Part shown: one piece after another, positions 54,485 through 64,000 of the stretch
Position numbering within the stretch: the first letter of the stretch is position 1
How the letters are laid out: each line of letters begins with the position of its first letter
Notes under the pieces: model-generated
The model's database searches: none
What the model was told of the DNA's origin: nothing
Seen by the model: the letters and a program-made list of their open reading frames with translations, nothing else
Assembly: GCA_034769895.1 (NCBI GenBank)
Contig: CM068372.1
Coordinates: 233,200,843-233,264,842, forward strand
Source: Magicicada septendecula
Lineage: Eukaryota; Arthropoda; Insecta; Hemiptera; Cicadidae
Direction of reading: 5' to 3'
DNA length: 64,000 bases
Program-made: the position numbers and the translations under genes

Positions 54485-56091
54485 TGTGACGATTTTATTA
54501 ATAAAAATAAATTAATTAATTAATTAAGTTGATAATGTATAGGTTGATAAATTTTAAGTGTTTAATAAAATCTCACATTTTTTTTACCTAAAGCTTATTG
54601 TAATCATTAAATAATAATAATATTTAAATGAAAGTCTAATAATATATTAAAAGGAATACGAGAGTACAGAAAGGGTAAATCTTGTTAATTAATCCTGCAG
54701 AAACAGGCGCTAACCAGAATCAACTTGTTTTCCAACCCCTTAACTAACTAAAAATAATTGTAAATTGATTATTATTTAAATAATTAAACTAGATCACTAT
54801 AATGTACTTTGATAGCATTTGTAACTAAGAATCTCTCTACTTAATTATTTAATCTAATTTTAGTCCTTTAAATAAAAAAGAAACTTGGAACTATTTTTAT
54901 GTTGAGTTGAACCGTCGCGAGATTACTACTCTGACCCCTAACTATTTTCGCCCACTTGCTAGGGAGCGGTCAAACAGTAAGCTGTGTACTGCCGATATGT
55001 GCAACGTTAAAAATAGTTTATTACAAAATGTAATTAATCCGTCAGTTAAGACACTGACGCATTCTTTTTACTATTAAACAATGTGTTGCGTTAATGTAGT
55101 TGAACCGCGACTCATATAAATATGGTGTAAACGAGTGAGAATGAATAACTAAAATTTAGCGCCGGTGACATCTCTTCTAGAATCTTGAAATATAATACTT
55201 ATGTAATTAAACTGTGGTAATCCCATGAAGTGAAGTGCTACAATCAAACTATCATGTGAAGTGTATACAGGTGAACGAAACTTTGTGTTAATCATTCAGA
55301 TCAACGAGCTATTACTATCAGTTAGCCAAGAGCTGAGAACCAGGAGACACCATGATCTAAAAGACTTCAGGACTACACCATTCCCGGATACGAAGATAAT
55401 GAGACATACCTGACCTACTTCAAACATGCTGCAACCGAGGACCTACGACTGGAATAACGCAGAGCTGGAAGACATCCAAAAAGGTGACACGGAGGCAAGC
55501 CTTCCGTGCTTATGAAATACTAAATATTATATTCAACAAAATACAATTAATTTAACCACATTAAGACGTTTTAAGTAATTGTATAACAGTAATTGTATAC
55601 TCATAACTTGTATACTTATCCCTAGTAAAAGAGTTATAGCCCTAAACTGTAAAGCCTTATTGTTTAAAAGATTAATAAAGACCATTCTTCAAATGGCAAA
55701 AATTTGAAAGCTTTATATGGCGAGGTAACCATTCTTAACGTATTAGAGGAAATCCCGGATCCGGAGAATTAATTAAATTCATGTACATCTTATTTTGAGG
55801 GGCCTTGTAAAGAATAAAATATAATCATCATGTAAACTGTAAGCTACTGAAGCATATGTGTCGAGAATTTTAAGTAGAGTAAATAATACAATATGTAATA
55901 AAGAGATGTCATCAGGAGTACATACTATACTGAGTGCATAAATCAACAGTCTCCCCTTCCCTGAATCCTTGTATATTTATTGTTTGTTGTTCTGATTAAT
56001 TTTCAGCTCGTCACAAGTAAGGCAGCCTGAATAATTGGCAGAACCAATTATTGCGGGTTCCCTAAGTTATAACACAGGAGAAGATGTTATA
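54485..56091 (+). repeat. Gypsy-B LTR 2 (shared between units)
   Basis: 1607 bp, nearly identical to LTR 1 and LTR 3. It is the 3' LTR of unit 1 and the 5' LTR of unit 2 at once. There is only one LTR between the interiors, which points to recombination between LTRs rather than two adjacent insertions. Confidence 0.9.
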
Positions 56092-56802
56092 AATTGCGCC
56101 ACTCTGCTAATTTGCTTAAATTTTGCGACTCCTTTGTAAAAAATTTTGTGACTTGTGTTATTTAAGAAGTAATTGTGTCCCGATAAACCCACACACATAA
56201 GCTGTTGATTTATTCACTCATGTACTTTAAAATGTGTCTAAAATATTAAATAAAAATTAAACGATAATAGTTATTATAATAGTATAATAAATAAGTAATT
56301 TAAATATTATTTAGATATAGGAATGAACATAATGTTAACTAAAAACGCCCCAAGAATACGATATAACAGCAGGTACGTGCTTGTCAAAAAGTTCATTCAT
56401 CAACCTGTCGGTTTGTAAACAATATCAGACCAGTTGAATTCTTGTCTGCGCCTGTGTGTGTGTAAACTGTCATAGTGAACCTCCCCCCATAGTTGAGTTA
56501 AACTACAACGACACCCTCTTTGTTAGTTCTATTGTTATAAGAAGCGTGTCCCTTCCTGTGTGTAGTTGCCGAAGGGGGAATCTTTTGCCGTACGCATATT
56601 TAAACCTGTGTGAGATTTCTCTCTCTACCAATGTAAAATGACAAAGCTTGTCATCTCATTTTGAGTGTTTATTAATGAGAGAGTAAGAATACGATTGATT
56701 TATATTTTTATATTTGTGTGTAAAAAAAAAAAAAAAGATAGCGTTGTATAGTATTTAATGCAAATAGTAGAATAATTAGTTATAGCCACTCACGTTACGA
56801 AA
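56092..56802 (+). other. Gypsy-B unit 2 leader
   Basis: Identical by eye to the unit 1 leader (48450-49160), noncoding. Confidence 0.6.
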
Positions 56803-58308
56803 ATGGCTGAATTTAATCCAGATCTATTATTAAAAGATGAGCTATGCTACGAAGCACTTTTACGAGGTCTAAAACACGTGAATGTTACCGTGTCTGAATT
56901 ACGAAAATCATTACGCCAAACCGGATCAGAGATAACCTCGCAGTTAGATAAATTGCGTGAACTCGATTATGACTGCGAACGAGAAACTTGTTATGCGAAA
57001 TATAGGGAACTGATAGTATTATCTCAGAACCTTCAGGACAAAAAATCACCTACGGAACTTTTGCGCGTTACGCAACGTATAGAACATTTAACCCGCCGGT
57101 TGAATAATTTATTAAGCTGGCCCGACGTCACCGTAATCCCCGCCGACGTGCAGAAATTTGCGGATGAGTCATTAAGCCAATTACCCATAATTATCAACGA
57201 CTTACGACGAAAGTCAGACTCCTCGAGAATGGAGGAAATTGAGCACTACTTACAAAAATTATATATCTCCCCTGTTCAATCCCCTACTTTAGAACACCCT
57301 CCCTCCACCTCGAACCACGAATCACCCACCGTATCTAAGATACAACAGAGTCATGAACAATTACCTAGTAGAGAATTAAATACCCTAACCATGTTAGAAC
57401 CCCCACCGCCTAATGTTCAGCGTACTCGCACTAGTCAATATGCGATTACAAATCCTAATGCAACCACTAATCCTTCGAAAGAAATACCAAACATAAATTT
57501 TAATGTTGACCTCTACGGAAAGATTTCCCACCCAGTAGAGAAAATAATTAATGAAATTCCGTACACCGATGGCTTAAGTATCACGACTCTATTGACTTTT
57601 ATCAGATATCTACTGCAAATAAAAGATCTACAACAATTGAGCGATTGGCAAATACAGCAGGTCATCTTACCCAAATGTAAACCACCATTACGAGATCGTG
57701 TACTAGAATCATTAAACTCGTCTCTTCCAGTAGAAGAACTTCATACGAATATAATCAAATATTTTATCCCCACGGGAATTTATGAGGAGATCAAGAGAAA
57801 TACCGTACTTCGAGTACAAAGAGCTCAGGAAAGACTGGCCCACTATATTGCAGACATCAGAGAATCTTCACGTCTACTGCAAGTCGACTGGACTGAAAAA
57901 CAATTGGTCGATACTATCCTGGTAGGCTTATCTCCTGAAGAACGCTCCCGTTTAGCACTAATAAGTAGACCCCTTACTTTCGCTGACCTTGAACAATGTA
58001 GTATTCACTCTTCCAATGTGTGGTACGCAGATCAGCACAGACATGCACCGGTATCCACTACACCACATAGAAAAGAAATGCAAGCCTTACTCTCAGATGC
58101 AAGAAGTCTACGAGAAAGAAGACCATTTCAAAGATCAACCTATGTTCATGGCCATGGTAAGTCCAAGGAGCCTCAACCACGACAGGAAACCAGTGAGACC
58201 CCGCGTAAAGAATATATATGCTATAACTGCGGAAAACCTGGACACCTCAGTAGAAACTGTAAAAGGAAACAGTACAATCGGAAAACTCATTATCCAAAAA
58301 ACATGTAA
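56803..58308 (+). CDS. Gypsy-B unit 2 Gag
   Basis: 501 residues, identical to unit 1 Gag: same capsid-like core and CCHC knuckle, same slippery heptamer at 58296-58302 near the stop. Looks whole. Confidence 0.9.
   Translation: MAEFNPDLLLKDELCYEALLRGLKHVNVTVSELRKSLRQTGSEITSQLDKLRELDYDCERETCYAKYRELIVLSQNLQDKKSPTELLRVTQRIEHLTRRLNNLLSWPDVTVIPADVQKFADESLSQLPIIINDLRRKSDSSRMEEIEHYLQKLYISPVQSPTLEHPPSTSNHESPTVSKIQQSHEQLPSRELNTLTMLEPPPPNVQRTRTSQYAITNPNATTNPSKEIPNINFNVDLYGKISHPVEKIINEIPYTDGLSITTLLTFIRYLLQIKDLQQLSDWQIQQVILPKCKPPLRDRVLESLNSSLPVEELHTNIIKYFIPTGIYEEIKRNTVLRVQRAQERLAHYIADIRESSRLLQVDWTEKQLVDTILVGLSPEERSRLALISRPLTFADLEQCSIHSSNVWYADQHRHAPVSTTPHRKEMQALLSDARSLRERRPFQRSTYVHGHGKSKEPQPRQETSETPRKEYICYNCGKPGHLSRNCKRKQYNRKTHYPKNM
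58296..58302 (+). promoter_or_regulatory. Putative -1 ribosomal frameshift site, unit 2
   Basis: A AAA AAC in the gag frame at the same offset as in unit 1, with the pol frame open in -1. Confidence 0.65.
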
Positions 58309-58346
58309 GGCAGGGAGATCCGAAACCCTGTGTCTTCCGCAGCATC

Positions 58347-61300
58347 GTGAAAAAAGGTAAACCCCTGAGAGACAATAAAATAAAACAAATTAATAATAAT
58401 AACAAAAGAAAATTAGACCCCTATGTAAAAAAATTTATCGATAAATGTAACGCTATTAATAAATGTGATTTCAGTAAGTGTCAATTACCGTATATACAAG
58501 TTGACCTTGGTGTTACATCCACCCTCGGTTTAATTGATTCCGGATCAACGCGAAGTTTAATTAGTCAAGAGCTAGCCAATAAATTATTTAAACATAATTT
58601 AGTTAAACGCAGTCAATCTGTAAATATTAAATGCGCTACAGCTAACAAACAAAACTTAATGATAAAACTTATCATCACATTTAAGGTAAAAATTAAAAAT
58701 CTGACGTGGTATTTTCCAATGTTAGTATGCGAGGAATTAGGACCCGAGTTAATATTGGGAGCTGATTTTATCAGTAAAACAGGAATAATTTTAGATATTC
58801 ACGATAAGAAATTTTACTTTGGATTCGATCGTTCACGGAAATATAACTTGGATGATAATTCAAATAACAGAGAAAGTACTAGCACGACTTCTTCACATCT
58901 AAAGCATCACGAATGTGAATTAGGTCATCTGGAAAGTAAAGATAGACGGAACATACAGACTTTAATAAAAGAATTCTCCAATGTCCTCACCCCGAAGTTA
59001 GGACTGACAGACCTGATAGAGTATAAAATAAATTTGAGCGACAATAAAGTAATACGTTTAGCCCCATACAAGTTATCACCTCCAAAAATGGAAGTAATGA
59101 GGAACCAAATTAATAAACTGTTAGAACAAGGAGTCATCGAACCCTCTACGTCATCTTATTCATCCCCCGCGTTTTTAGTACCCAAAAGTAACGACAAACA
59201 TAGATTAGTTGTAGACTATAGACAACTAAATAAACGGATAGAATTTGAATCCATACCACTTCCCGACATCCACAGTGCTTTTCATTATTTTACGAAAGCA
59301 AAAATTTTTACCATTATGGATTTAAATCAGGCATTTCATCAGATACCCCTTTCGGAAGAATCAAAGCGTCTAACCGCATTTGCCGTCCCTTTCAACCTGT
59401 ACCAATTTACAAGGGTACCCTTTGGTATATCCCAAGGTAGTTCTGTATGTAGCAGATTATTAGAAAAATTATTTCATGACATAAAGTTTAAATATGTGTA
59501 CCACTACCTAGATGACATTGTTATTTACAGCGAGTCAATTGAGCAACATCTTGAACATCTACGTGAAGTACTATCCCGATTGGAGAAAGCTGGATTAACC
59601 GTAAACCCCAGTAAAGTAAATTTTGCTGTGACACAATTCTCATTTTTAGGTCACATCGTAAAAGCCAACGGAAAGGTAAAAATAGACCCAGAGCGAACCC
59701 GTGCTATCAGAGAATTTTTACCACCGCGGGATGCGAAAGGAATTGCCCGATTTTTAGGAATGATAAATTATTTCCACAAGTATATCCCACATCTAGCCGA
59801 AATTGCAGCACCGCTAAATACTTTAAGAAAGAAGGGAGTTAAATTTGAGTGGAACGAGCAACATCAAACCTCATTCGAGAAATTAAAAGAAAGCATAATA
59901 TCACCCCCCGTACTACAATTAGCCGATTTTACAAAACCATTTGTTGTGCAGACAGACAGTTCAAGTGTAGCCCTAGGTGCCGTAATATATCAGGAAGTAG
60001 ATAACTCTAGATTACCTATTAGTTATGCTTCACGCACCCTGACAGACCAAGAAAAGAAATACTCCGCATACGAATTAGAATGTTTAGCTATCGTTTTCGC
60101 TTTTGAGAAGTTCAAACCTTTTTTAGAACATAAAGAGTTTTTGTTAGAAACAGATAATCAAGCCTTATCTTGGCTACTAAATCACCCAAAACAGTTAGGT
60201 CGTATCGGAAGATGGGTATTAAGATTAAATTGTTTTAAATTCAAAGTACAACATATTAGAGGCACCCAAAACGTAGTTGCCGATACCCTATCACGTATGT
60301 TCCAGCCGAGTAGTAATACTTACGAAAACAAGAGTAGAGAAACGCCGATTATTAATACTTTAATTACCGAATTTCCTCTTGCATTTACGGATTTAGCCCA
60401 TTACCAACGACAAGACCCTCGTTTGAGTCCAATTATTGAACAACTTGAAAAAGGAAACAAGTCAGAAAAATACCTATTAAGTAAGAGAGTATTATGTTGT
60501 AGAATAGCGAACGGAAAATATTTACGAATAATCGCCCCTGATATTATTAAACCTATGCTGATGGAATATTATCACTCCTCCACCATTGGACCACATATGG
60601 GAATAAATAAAACCATACATCGAATTCGTAAAGAATATCACTGGGAAAATATGAACAGTGAGATCGCTAACTTTGTGAAAAAGTGTAAGTTGTGTGCACT
60701 CAGCAAACCAGCGAGAAACAGCCAAATAAGTCAATTAATCTCAGAGATTCCTGCTACCCCATTCTCCAAAATTTATTTAGACTTTTCAGGACCCTACCCG
60801 CGTTCTAAATCTGGAAATACAATGTTACTAATTTGCGTAGATTCTTTTAGCAAATTCGTCTGGATGTACCCCATGCGACGAGCCTTAGCTACAACCACAG
60901 TAAGTATTTTACAACATAGATTATTTAAAGAATTCGGTATTCCTGTCCATCTAGTGTCGGATAACGGACCACAGTTTAAGTCCAAGGAATTCAGGAACAT
61001 GTGTTTCAAACTAGGTATAGACCACATTACCACTACAGAGTATCGTCCGCAAGGTAATATAGCTGAGAGGTATTTGCGAAACCTAAAATCTGCTTTAATA
61101 GCCTACCATGCTAGTGACCATACTTCTTGGGACCAGAACCTATCCTGGATACAATTCGCCTTTAATTCAGCATATCATGAAGGACATAAGTCTACCCCAT
61201 TCGAATTATTGTTCAAGTATAAACCAAACCACCCATTATCCACTAAGTGGAAAATACATGAATTGTTACCCCTTGAAATTAGGGATAAAAATATTAGGAA

Positions 61301-61625
61301 AATATGGAATGAAGCGCACGCTAATTTAAGAACAAACTTAGCGAAATCAAGGAAATATCACGAGCGAAGAAATAATAATAATGAAGTAAAGTACCAAATC
61401 GGTGACTTAGTTATGTATAAAACGCACCCAACGAGTAGTGCAATCGATAAGACAACTTCCAAGCTATCATACCGATGGTGCGGTCCTTATCAAATTCACA
61501 AATACTTAACTCCAGTAACTATAGCCCTGTACGAACCCTCTACTCAAAAATATGTACGAAGGACACATATTTCGCAGATAAAACGTTATCACGAAGAAGG
61601 AAATGGTAGAGTGCAAGTTAAATAA
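58347..61625 (+). CDS. Gypsy-B unit 2 Pol
   Basis: 1092 residues with protease, RT, RNase H and integrase as in unit 1. By eye the only difference is at one residue beyond the RT active site (Ser in unit 1, Lys in unit 2). Looks whole. Near-identity argues for a very recent duplication or an assembly duplication. Confidence 0.93.
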   Translation: MKKGKPLRDNKIKQINNNNKRKLDPYVKKFIDKCNAINKCDFSKCQLPYIQVDLGVTSTLGLIDSGSTRSLISQELANKLFKHNLVKRSQSVNIKCATANKQNLMIKLIITFKVKIKNLTWYFPMLVCEELGPELILGADFISKTGIILDIHDKKFYFGFDRSRKYNLDDNSNNRESTSTTSSHLKHHECELGHLESKDRRNIQTLIKEFSNVLTPKLGLTDLIEYKINLSDNKVIRLAPYKLSPPKMEVMRNQINKLLEQGVIEPSTSSYSSPAFLVPKSNDKHRLVVDYRQLNKRIEFESIPLPDIHSAFHYFTKAKIFTIMDLNQAFHQIPLSEESKRLTAFAVPFNLYQFTRVPFGISQGSSVCSRLLEKLFHDIKFKYVYHYLDDIVIYSESIEQHLEHLREVLSRLEKAGLTVNPSKVNFAVTQFSFLGHIVKANGKVKIDPERTRAIREFLPPRDAKGIARFLGMINYFHKYIPHLAEIAAPLNTLRKKGVKFEWNEQHQTSFEKLKESIISPPVLQLADFTKPFVVQTDSSSVALGAVIYQEVDNSRLPISYASRTLTDQEKKYSAYELECLAIVFAFEKFKPFLEHKEFLLETDNQALSWLLNHPKQLGRIGRWVLRLNCFKFKVQHIRGTQNVVADTLSRMFQPSSNTYENKSRETPIINTLITEFPLAFTDLAHYQRQDPRLSPIIEQLEKGNKSEKYLLSKRVLCCRIANGKYLRIIAPDIIKPMLMEYYHSSTIGPHMGINKTIHRIRKEYHWENMNSEIANFVKKCKLCALSKPARNSQISQLISEIPATPFSKIYLDFSGPYPRSKSGNTMLLICVDSFSKFVWMYPMRRALATTTVSILQHRLFKEFGIPVHLVSDNGPQFKSKEFRNMCFKLGIDHITTTEYRPQGNIAERYLRNLKSALIAYHASDHTSWDQNLSWIQFAFNSAYHEGHKSTPFELLFKYKPNHPLSTKWKIHELLPLEIRDKNIRKIWNEAHANLRTNLAKSRKYHERRNNNNEVKYQIGDLVMYKTHPTSSAIDKTTSKLSYRWCGPYQIHKYLTPVTIALYEPSTQKYVRRTHISQIKRYHEEGNGRVQVK

Positions 61626-62126
61626 ATGTATTAGATGTAGGTACTCAAATGCAAAGAGTACTTGAGTAACATTTGGCTACCTTATCGTATAAATAGGTAC
61701 GAGGCCTGATCAACCTTGAATCCTATTCATCGAAAGTAGAGCAAAGTAAGAAGTCAGCTGACATCCAATATGAGGAATAATAATAATAATAAAAAAAAGA
61801 GTAATTAAAGAGTAAATTCTATAACGAGAATAACTCACAAAAAAAAAAAATCCGGTAGTAGTCATAAGTAATAGAGTTAAGAAAATTTAGAATGTTTAAA
61901 ATACATTTTATAGTGTGTGAATTTTATGTAGTAGTAGAATTAGTCTGTAAATTATGAAATATGTATAGATAGTAAGAATCAGCAAGTCAAGAATGACTTA
62001 TGCTGATCGTAATTACATACAAAGAAAAACTGGTGAGAGAAATTTCACGCGGTACTCCCCGACCATACTCCCGGTACATTGCTGACCAAATTTTCAGGAG
62101 TCTGTGTTTTTTTAAGAGGCGGAGTA
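61626..62126 (+). other. Gypsy-B unit 2 3' noncoding region
   Basis: Same as 53984-54484, ending with the purine-rich tract at the LTR 3 boundary. Confidence 0.7.
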
Positions 62127-63733
62127 TGTGACGATTTTATTAATAAAAATAAATTAATTAATTAATTAAGTTGATAATGTATAGGTTGATAAATTTTAAG
62201 TGTTTAATAAAATCTCACATTTTTTTTACCTAAAGCTTATTGTAATCATTAAATAATAATAATATTTAAATGAAAGTCTAATAATATATTAAAAGGAATA
62301 CGAGAGTACAGAAAGGGTAAATCTTGTTAATTAATCCTGCAGAAACAGGCGCTAACCAGAATCAACTTGTTTTCCAACCCCTTAACTAACTAAAAATAAT
62401 TGTAAATTGATTATTATTTAAATAATTAAACTAGATCACTATAATGTACTTTGATAGCATTTGTAACTAAGAATCTCTCTACTTAATTATTTAATCTAAT
62501 TTTAGTCCTTTAAATAAAAAAGAAACTTGGAACTATTTTTATGTTGAGTTGAACCGTCGCGAGATTACTACTCTGACCCCTAACTATTTTCGCCCACTTG
62601 CTAGGGAGCGGTCAAACAGTAAGCTGTGTACTGCCGATATGTGCAACGTTAAAAATAGTTTATTACAAAATGTAATTAATCCGTCAGTTAAGACACTGAC
62701 GCATTCTTTTTACTATTAAACAATGTGTTGCGTTAATGTAGTTGAACCGCGACTCATATAAATATGGTGTAAACGAGTGAGAATGAATAACTAAAATTTA
62801 GCGCCGGTGACATCTCTTCTAGAATCTTGAAATATAATACTTATGTAATTAAACTGTGGTAATCCCATGAAGTGAAGTGCTACAATCAAACTATCATGTG
62901 AAGTGTATACAGGTGAACGAAACTTTGTGTTAATCATTCAGATCAACGAGCTATTACTATCAGTTAGCCAAGAGCTGAGAACCAGGAGACACCATGATCT
63001 AAAAGACTTCAGGACTACACCATTCCCGGATACGAAGATAATGAGACATACCTGACCTACTTCAAACATGCTGCAACCGAGGACCTACGACTGGAATAAC
63101 GCAGAGCTGGAAGACATCCAAAAAGGTGACACGGAGGCAAGCCTTCCGTGCTTATGAAATACTAAATATTATATTCAACAAAATACAATTAATTTAACCA
63201 CATTAAGACGTTTTAAGTAATTGTATAACAGTAATTGTATACTCATAACTTGTATACTTATCCCTAGTAAAAGAGTTATAGCTCTAAACTGTAAAGCCTT
63301 ATTGTTTAAAAGATTAATAAAGACCATTCTTCAAATGGCAAAAATTTGAAAGCTTTATATGGCGAGGTAACCATTCTTAACGTATTAGAGGAAATCCCGG
63401 ATCCGGAGAATTAATTAAATTCATGTACATCTTATTTTGAGGGGCCTTGTAAAGAATAAAATATAATCATCATGTAAACTGTAAGCTACTGAAGCATATG
63501 TGTCGAGAATTTTAAGTAGAGTAAATAATACAATATGTAATAAAGAGATGTCATCAGGAGTACATACTATACTGAGTGCATAAATCAACAGTCTCCCCTT
63601 CCCTGAATCCTTGTATATTTATTGTTTGTTGTTCTGATTAATTTTCAGCTCGTCACAAGTAAGGCAGCCTGAATAATTGGCAGAACCAATTATTGCGGGT
63701 TCCCTAAGTTATAACACAGGAGAAGATGTTATA
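62127..63733 (+). repeat. Gypsy-B LTR 3
   Basis: 1607 bp; the last LTR of the array, ending GTTATA and followed by the GAAC target duplication. Confidence 0.9.
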
Positions 63734-63737
63734 GAAC

Positions 63738-64000
63738 CATCTGTCATCGAACGCAACGCCTGACGACTCAACTACACAGCAAACCCCCCCCCCCTTTTCC
63801 ATCAACATCGGCGCGAGAAGGAATCATCATCATCACATATGTAATGTGCCACATCACGTATATGAACAATAATTAACACTTTAAAAGACTATATCTGAAA
63901 CACTACCATTATTATGCTTGTCAAATATATCATATAAACAATTACATATGTCTTATGTGCAATAAATAATCTTAAACCCTCCAATATAGACTTTTGCATT
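63738..64000 (+). other. Right flank of Gypsy-B (older LTR-like DNA)
   Basis: Continuation of the sequence split at 46839. Contains a C-run (63784-63794) and short ATC repeats. No gene. Confidence 0.35.

Larger units (their letters stand above)
46840..63737 (+). mobile_element. Gypsy-B tandem array (Ty3/gypsy), two units, looks whole
   Basis: LTR-internal-LTR-internal-LTR with a 7642-bp period, flanked once by the 4-bp target duplication GAAC (46840-46843 and 63734-63737). LTRs run 46844-48449, 54485-56091 and 62127-63733, starting TGTGACG and ending GTTATA, with only a few differences by eye. The two interiors differ at about one site by eye. Each has gag and pol with no visible break and no envelope gene. 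Very young. Confidence 0.93.

Overview
The window is AT-rich eukaryotic repeat DNA, most likely from an arthropod. Two points support this: insect-type Ty3/gypsy elements, and several Penelope-like elements (PLEs) that pair a reverse transcriptase with a GIY-YIG endonuclease. I found no convincing host gene, tRNA, rRNA or CRISPR array. Almost everything recognisable is retroelement, much of it nested or inverted.

Layout. (1) 1-19617: a tandem array of one Ty3/gypsy family ('Gypsy-A', minus strand), read as partial LTR, internal, LTR, internal, truncated LTR, with a 9.5-kb period and very long LTRs (3-4 kb). (2) 19618-20645: two opposed fragments of a PLE ('PLE-C'). (3) 20646-21412: an LTR-like or promoter-like segment on the minus strand with a perfect four-unit heat-shock element, a CRE palindrome and a TATA box. 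(4) 21413-26372: 'PLE-A' on the minus strand joined head-to-head to a partial plus-strand copy, making a palindrome with arms of about 1.2 kb; a 544-bp foldback element sits in the right arm. (5) 26373-28563: 'PLE-B', minus strand, with a short palindrome at its 5' end. (6) 28564-32526: mostly unassigned DNA, with an LTR end plus primer-binding site near 32253. (7) 32527-41178: a second PLE-A composite with the same head-to-head junction and a nearly complete plus-strand copy, split by a 5.0-kb non-autonomous LTR element (33271-38318, target duplication CTAC). (8) 41179-46839: unassigned and LTR-like DNA. (9) 46844-63733: a tandem array of a second gypsy family ('Gypsy-B', plus strand), LTR-internal-LTR-internal-LTR, flanked once by the 4-bp duplication GAAC. 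Both units look whole (gag and pol). (10) 63734-64000: the far flank, apparently an older LTR-like sequence that Gypsy-B entered.

The most interesting signal is a set of seven hammerhead-ribozyme motifs: four in PLE-A LTR-like regions, one at the PLE-B 3' end, and two facing each other in the foldback element. PLE hammerheads are known as a class. Here three unrelated sequence families share the same layout: an extra nucleotide after CTGANGA, a five-pair stem II, and a tiny stem III. One PLE-A copy shows a compensatory stem III change. Other notable points are the two unrelated gypsy families both present as LTR-sharing tandem dimers, and the heat-shock-type promoter.
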